DNA of 64,000 nt from the NCBI GenBank assembly GCA_012728315.1, contig JAAYFI010000026.1, forward strand, positions 175,778 through 239,777. Reading direction: 5' to 3'. Each line of letters starts with the position of its first letter. Position 1 is the stretch's first letter. Below, one piece after another: positions 60,343 to 64,000 of the stretch. The notes beneath the pieces were generated by a model. The model was not told the origin of the DNA. It searched no databases and saw only the letters and a list, made by a program, of their open reading frames with translations. The position numbers were made by a program, and so were the translations under genes. This DNA is from Gammaproteobacteria bacterium. GTDB taxonomy: Bacteria > Pseudomonadota > Gammaproteobacteria > Pseudomonadales > Pseudomonadaceae.

Positions 60343-62085
60343 TTATGGATAACGGACACTTTCCACCATTTTTTGAATTTCTTCTGAAGGCTCTTCAGTT
60401 GCGTAGGATACAGAGATTGCCACAATAAAGTTAATCAATGCACCAATACAGCCGACCGACAGTGGCGAAACACCGAAAATCCAGAACTCAGGCGTATTCG
60501 GGAAGTTGTTCGTACCTGGGATAAAGAACCAGCCGAGGTACATAAAGATGTAGCAAATGGTAAATAGCGCACCAATGCTCATCCCTGCCACTGCACCTTT
60601 AGCGTTAATACGCTTAAAGAAGATACCCATCATTAGCGTTGGGAAGATGGAGGAAGCCGCCATTCCGAACGCTAGAGCCACCGTTTGCGCAGCGAACCCA
60701 GGCGGATTAATCCCCAGCCAGGTGGCAATCAGAATCGCCCCCACCATCGATATCCGCGCTGCCAGCATTTCTGCTTTATCGGAAATATGCGGGAACAGCG
60801 TATTTTTAATCAGGTCATGACTCACTGCGGAGGAAATCGCCAAGAGCAATCCCGATGCCGTGGACAGTGCTGCGGCAATACCACCGGCCGCCATAAGGCC
60901 CACGATCCAGCCCGGCATATTGCCAATTTCAGGCAGTGCCAAAACTAAGATATCGTTGTTGATGGTCAGCTCGTTACCTTCCCAGCCGCGTTCAGCCGCT
61001 GTGGTCTCAACAAACGCAGTGTTTTTATCGTTGTAGTACTGGATACGACCGTCGTTGTTTTTGTCCTCAAAGGTCAGTAAGCCTGTGTGCTCCCACTTTT
61101 CGAACCACTCTGGGCGCTCATCATAGATCATGGCTTCTTGTGTGGTTTCACCTGGGTAAATCGACTCCAGTAAGTTTAAGCGCGCCATCGCTGCCAGTGG
61201 TGGCGCAGTGGTGTAGAACAGCGCGATAAACACTAATGCCCAACCGGCAGACCAGCGTGCATCAGAGATTTTTGGAACAGTAAAGAAGCGAATAATAACG
61301 TGCGGTAAGCCTGCAGTACCCACCATCAAGGTTAAGGTGAACAAGAACATATTCCACTTGTTCTCTACATCTGCGGTGTAATCTTGGAAGCCGAGATCAC
61401 GAACCACTTCATTCAGCTTATGCAGCAAAGGTGTGCCTGAGTCATTAAACTCACCGACAAAACCGACTTGCGGCAGGAAGTGCCCAGTCATTTGTAGCGA
61501 CAAGTAAATCGCAGGAATGGTAAACGCAAGAATCAGTACGATGTACTGTGCAACCTGGGTGTAAGTCACGCCTTTCATGCCGCCTAATACCGCGTAGAAG
61601 AACACGACGATAGCCGAGATGATCAGGCCCATGGTGCTGCTGACTTCTAAGAAACGTGCAAAGGCAACGCCAGCACCGGTCATTTGACCAATCACATAGG
61701 TCAGTGAAATCAAAATTAAGCAGACTACGGCAACCAAGCGTGCCGCGCGACTGTCATAACGTGAGCCGACAAAATCGGGCACTGTGTATTTGCCGAAGCG
61801 ACGCAGGTAGGGGGCCAGTAAAGTCGCTAAAAGTACGTAGCCACCGGTCCAGCCGAGAATAAAGGATGAGTTGACATAACCGACTGAAATCAGACCGGCA
61901 ACCGAGATAAAGGAGGCCGCTGACAGCCAGTCAGCGGCTGTTGCCATGCCGTTAAAAACGGGGTGCACTTCGCCGCCGGCAATATAGAACTCACGAGTGG
62001 ATTTGGCTCGAGCCCAGATTGCAATCCAAGTGTAGATTGCAAAGGAGCCAGCCACAAAGATCATGTTGATCATAAACTGACTCAT
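60343..62085 (-). CDS. Sodium:solute symporter, large subunit (VC_2705-like subfamily)
   Basis: A 580-residue transporter of the SSS (APC superfamily) type with about 13 membrane segments. Family marks are FYIAGGEVHPVFNGMATAADWLSAASFI, the sodium-site region near TM1, and AGGIAAALSTASGLLLAISSAVSHDL near TM8. It is most like the acetate/pyruvate-type ActP branch and the subfamily that pairs with a DUF4212 small subunit, as here. An insertion at about 335-385 carries DKNNDGRIQYYN (341-352), an EF-hand-like calcium loop. The start is three bases after the small-subunit stop, with GGAG upstream. Substrate is likely a short carboxylate but is not determined. Confidence 0.9.
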   Translation of the reverse strand: MSQFMINMIFVAGSFAIYTWIAIWARAKSTREFYIAGGEVHPVFNGMATAADWLSAASFISVAGLISVGYVNSSFILGWTGGYVLLATLLAPYLRRFGKYTVPDFVGSRYDSRAARLVAVVCLILISLTYVIGQMTGAGVAFARFLEVSSTMGLIISAIVVFFYAVLGGMKGVTYTQVAQYIVLILAFTIPAIYLSLQMTGHFLPQVGFVGEFNDSGTPLLHKLNEVVRDLGFQDYTADVENKWNMFLFTLTLMVGTAGLPHVIIRFFTVPKISDARWSAGWALVFIALFYTTAPPLAAMARLNLLESIYPGETTQEAMIYDERPEWFEKWEHTGLLTFEDKNNDGRIQYYNDKNTAFVETTAAERGWEGNELTINNDILVLALPEIGNMPGWIVGLMAAGGIAAALSTASGLLLAISSAVSHDLIKNTLFPHISDKAEMLAARISMVGAILIATWLGINPPGFAAQTVALAFGMAASSIFPTLMMGIFFKRINAKGAVAGMSIGALFTICYIFMYLGWFFIPGTNNFPNTPEFWIFGVSPLSVGCIGALINFIVAISVSYATEEPSEEIQKMVESVRYP

Positions 62086-62088
62086 AGC

Positions 62089-62352
62089 TTACTCCTTGAG
62101 ACCAAATTTTTTATCGAGCTTGTTCATTTGCCATGCATAGAAAAAGATCAAGCATACGAATGTGTAAATTGAGCCTTGCTGTGCGAACCAGAACCCTAAA
62201 TCCGCTCCGCCAATCGAAAAGCCCATCAGGTATGGACGCAGTAGCATTCCAAAACCATAAGACACTGTGGCCCAAATCGCTAAGCAGATGACGATAAGTC
62301 GCAAGTTTGCCGACCAATAGGCTCTGTTTGTTGCTTCTTTAGAATCAGTCAT
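62089..62352 (-). CDS. DUF4212 small subunit of the sodium:solute symporter
   Basis: An 87-residue membrane protein with two membrane segments (about 15-39 and 51-74) and a basic C-terminus MNKLDKKFGLKE. It matches DUF4212 proteins, which are encoded directly upstream of a VC_2705-type symporter and are thought to be its small partner. Strong ribosome-binding site GGAGAG 7 bases before the ATG. It overlaps no gene and is separated from the large subunit by three bases, so the two are made together. The small subunit's role (stability or regulation) is not established. Confidence 0.92.
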   Translation of the reverse strand: MTDSKEATNRAYWSANLRLIVICLAIWATVSYGFGMLLRPYLMGFSIGGADLGFWFAQQGSIYTFVCLIFFYAWQMNKLDKKFGLKE

Positions 62353-62850
62353 AACAACTGCTCTCCATTTTTTTTTGTATTTAGAATATGGATAAGTCTC
62401 GAGGGTGAGAAATATACAGTTGCTACTATCCTAAAAATAAATTAAAACGGAAGTCTGGACTTTAGTCTTAAGCAGCATATTTTTTTAATAATCCCTGAAA
62501 ACAGGGCTTTTGCAGCCTTTTTTGCCTGTTCTTCGTTTTATTTATGCGGTTATGCCACTAACGTATAGTGCTGTGTGAGTTGAGCTTTAAGCGATAAAAA
62601 TAAATAGCTGTGTGTTTTTGTAATTTAATCTAAGCATCGTATGCATTAAATATAAGCGTATGTAATGCTTAAAATATATTTAAAGCAGATCAATTTAAGG
62701 CCCATGTATCGCGGTAGGGGCGCGTATTTAATTGCGGGCGCACGCTTGAAATCTGCAGTGCCGGCCTCATTATATAAAGCATGAGAGTGAGTGGCGGTTG
62801 CAGAACGCAAATAGACCGACTCACTGTATTGACTATGAGGGTTAGGAATT
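62353..62850. other. AT-rich gap before clpB
   Basis: About 500 bases without a gene. Most of 62430-62700 is AT-rich. It holds the divergent promoters of the symporter pair and of clpB; the latter is recognisable (next entry). A short hairpin CCCTG/CAGGG at 62493-62506 has too short a stem to call a terminator. Confidence 0.5.
62745..62772 (+). promoter_or_regulatory. Sigma-32 (RpoH) heat-shock promoter for clpB
   Basis: CTTGAAA at 62745-62751 matches the RpoH -35 element exactly, and CCTCATTA at 62765-62772 matches the CCCCATNT-type -10 with one change, spaced 13 bases apart. It lies about 80 bases before the clpB start, which fits known heat-shock control of clpB. Confidence 0.85.
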
Positions 62851-64000
62851 ATGCGTATTGATCGATTTACCAGTCAGTTACAGCTTGCGCTGTCTGATGC
62901 GCAGTCATTGGCCATTGGCCATGACCATGCCGCCATTGAGCCGTTACATTTAATGTCAGCGATGTTGGAGCAGCAAGGTGGTGCCATTCGCCCCTTGCTG
63001 ATGCAGGTGGGTTTTGATGTAAAAAAACTGCGTGACGCTCTGAATAAGGGGCTGGATCAGCTGGCAAAACTGCAAAACCCTACCGGTGATATGAGCATGT
63101 CACAAGATTTAGCGCGCCTGCTCAATCAAGCTGATCGTTTAGCTCAGCAAAAAGGTGACCAGTATATTTCCAGTGAGTTAGTTTTACTCGCTGCGATGGA
63201 CGCCAATACTGTGTTGGGTAAAATTCTGCTGGCGCAAGGTGTCAGCCGCCAGTCGTTAGAAAATGCTATTACTCATTTGCGTGGTGGTGAAAATATCGAT
63301 GATCCCAATGCCGAACAATCACGCCAAGCGCTGGATAAGTACACCATTGATTTAACCAAACGTGCCGAAGAGGGCAAGCTGGATCCGGTGATTGGTCGTG
63401 ATGAGGAAATCCGCCGTACCATTCAAGTATTGCAGCGCCGTACAAAAAATAACCCTGTCTTAATCGGTGAGCCGGGTGTCGGTAAAACCGCCATTGCCGA
63501 AGGTTTGGCGCAGCGCATTATTAATGGTGAAGTACCCGATGGTTTAAAAAGCAAACGCCTACTGTCGCTGGATATGGGGGCGTTAATTGCTGGTGCTAAG
63601 TACCGTGGTGAGTTTGAAGAGCGCCTGAAAAGCTTACTCAATGAAGTGGCCAAACAAGAAGGCCAGATTATTTTGTTTATTGACGAACTGCATACCATGG
63701 TTGGCGCCGGTAAAGGCGAGGGCGCGATGGATGCGGGCAATATGCTCAAGCCTGCGTTAGCGCGCGGTGAATTGCACTGCGTCGGTGCTACCACTTTGGA
63801 TGAGTACCGTCAGTACATTGAAAAAGATGCAGCACTTGAGCGTCGTTTCCAGAAGGTACAGGTGGATGAGCCGACAGAAGAAGACACCATTGCCATCCTG
63901 CGTGGATTAAAAGAGCGTTATGAAGTGCACCACGGTGTCACTATTACCGATGGTGCAATTATCGCTGCTGCTAAACTTTCGCACCGTTACATCACCGATC
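62851..64000 (+). CDS. clpB: ATP-dependent chaperone ClpB, N-terminal part (3' truncated by the window)
   Basis: ClpB is the hexameric disaggregase that works with DnaK to rescue aggregated proteins. The first 383 codons are present and the frame is open to the last base. The N-domain starts [21 protein letters not shown]. The first AAA+ domain has Walker [15 protein letters not shown], the [20 protein letters not shown] pore segment with the YRG tyrosine, Walker [15 protein letters not shown] and the arginine-finger stretch ALERRFQKV. The middle domain and second AAA+ domain lie beyond the window. ATG at 62851 has an AGG-type site. A heat-shock promoter is upstream. Confidence 0.97.
   Translation, partial: MRIDRFTSQLQLALSDAQSLAIGHDHAAIEPLHLMSAMLEQQGGAIRPLLMQVGFDVKKLRDALNKGLDQLAKLQNPTGDMSMSQDLARLLNQADRLAQQKGDQYISSELVLLAAMDANTVLGKILLAQGVSRQSLENAITHLRGGENIDDPNAEQSRQALDKYTIDLTKRAEEGKLDPVIGRDEEIRRTIQVLQRRTKNNPVLIGEPGVGKTAIAEGLAQRIINGEVPDGLKSKRLLSLDMGALIAGAKYRGEFEERLKSLLNEVAKQEGQIILFIDELHTMVGAGKGEGAMDAGNMLKPALARGELHCVGATTLDEYRQYIEKDAALERRFQKVQVDEPTEEDTIAILRGLKERYEVHHGVTITDGAIIAAAKLSHRYITD

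Overview
This window is chromosomal DNA from a gammaproteobacterium of the Pseudomonas lineage. The gene content and several gene orders match that group: ftsA-ftsZ-lpxC, dciA/secA/argJ/nudix, miaA-hfq-hflX-hflK-hflC-hisZ-purA, cpdA-yqiA-parE-parC, cold shock-aspS-yebC-ruvC. Base composition looks close to half GC by eye. That is lower than most Pseudomonas and would fit a low-GC relative such as the Thiopseudomonas/Denitrificimonas branch (inference, not computed). No rRNA, tRNA, CRISPR array, phage or intact mobile element was seen.

Layout. 1-2570 is the end of the division/cell-wall cluster (ftsA end, ftsZ, lpxC). 2748-6672 holds an acyl-CoA dehydrogenase and nucleobase salvage (upp-uraA, hpt). 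7421-15620 carries dciA, secA, argJ, a Nudix-TenI fusion, a PduO-type cobalamin adenosyltransferase, panE, a response regulator with a broken GGDEF motif, and yajQ. Mqo and a long gene-free stretch follow. 17811-25975 is yajG, miaA, hfq, hflXKC, hisZ and purA. 26161-26301 is the decayed 3' end of an IS200/IS605-type tnpB element lying against a CbiM-like membrane gene. 27196-34150 has dxs, a c-di-GMP phosphodiesterase, a BdlA-like PAS-PAS-MCP protein, and a cobalamin riboswitch in front of a BtuB-like receptor. 34290-34590 is a nested palindrome followed by a C-rich degenerate tandem repeat. 34590-44476 has trmA, a purine permease, a tandem cyclic-nucleotide-binding protein, a pentapeptide protein, cpdA, yqiA, parE and parC. 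44546-48120 is a four-gene MCE lipid-transport operon. 48239-55002 holds a YtjB-like protein, serB, an Old Yellow Enzyme, a PilT/PilU-like ATPase and a glutamate dehydrogenase. 55184-59707 is a cold-shock membrane protein, aspS, yebC and ruvC. 59744-62352 is an uncharacterised membrane protein and a two-part sodium:solute symporter. The window ends inside clpB, behind a sigma-32-type promoter.

How the genes work together. Most are housekeeping: division, secretion, translation fidelity, RNA regulation by Hfq, membrane proteolysis control by HflKC, chromosome decatenation by ParCE, recombination by RuvC, proteostasis by ClpB. Three accessory themes stand out. One is cobalamin use: riboswitch-controlled uptake, an adenosyltransferase, and possibly the CbiM-like permease. 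The second is nucleotide second messengers: CpdA and a cNMP-binding protein for cAMP, and an intact EAL protein, a degenerate GGDEF protein and a BdlA-like sensor for c-di-GMP. The third is nucleobase uptake and salvage.

I did not find a clearly new multi-gene system. The least explained pieces are the C-rich repeat with its palindrome (34295-34580), the tnpB fossil (26161-26301) and the CRISPR-free, gene-poor gaps at 17187-17810, 55760-56429 and 62353-62850.
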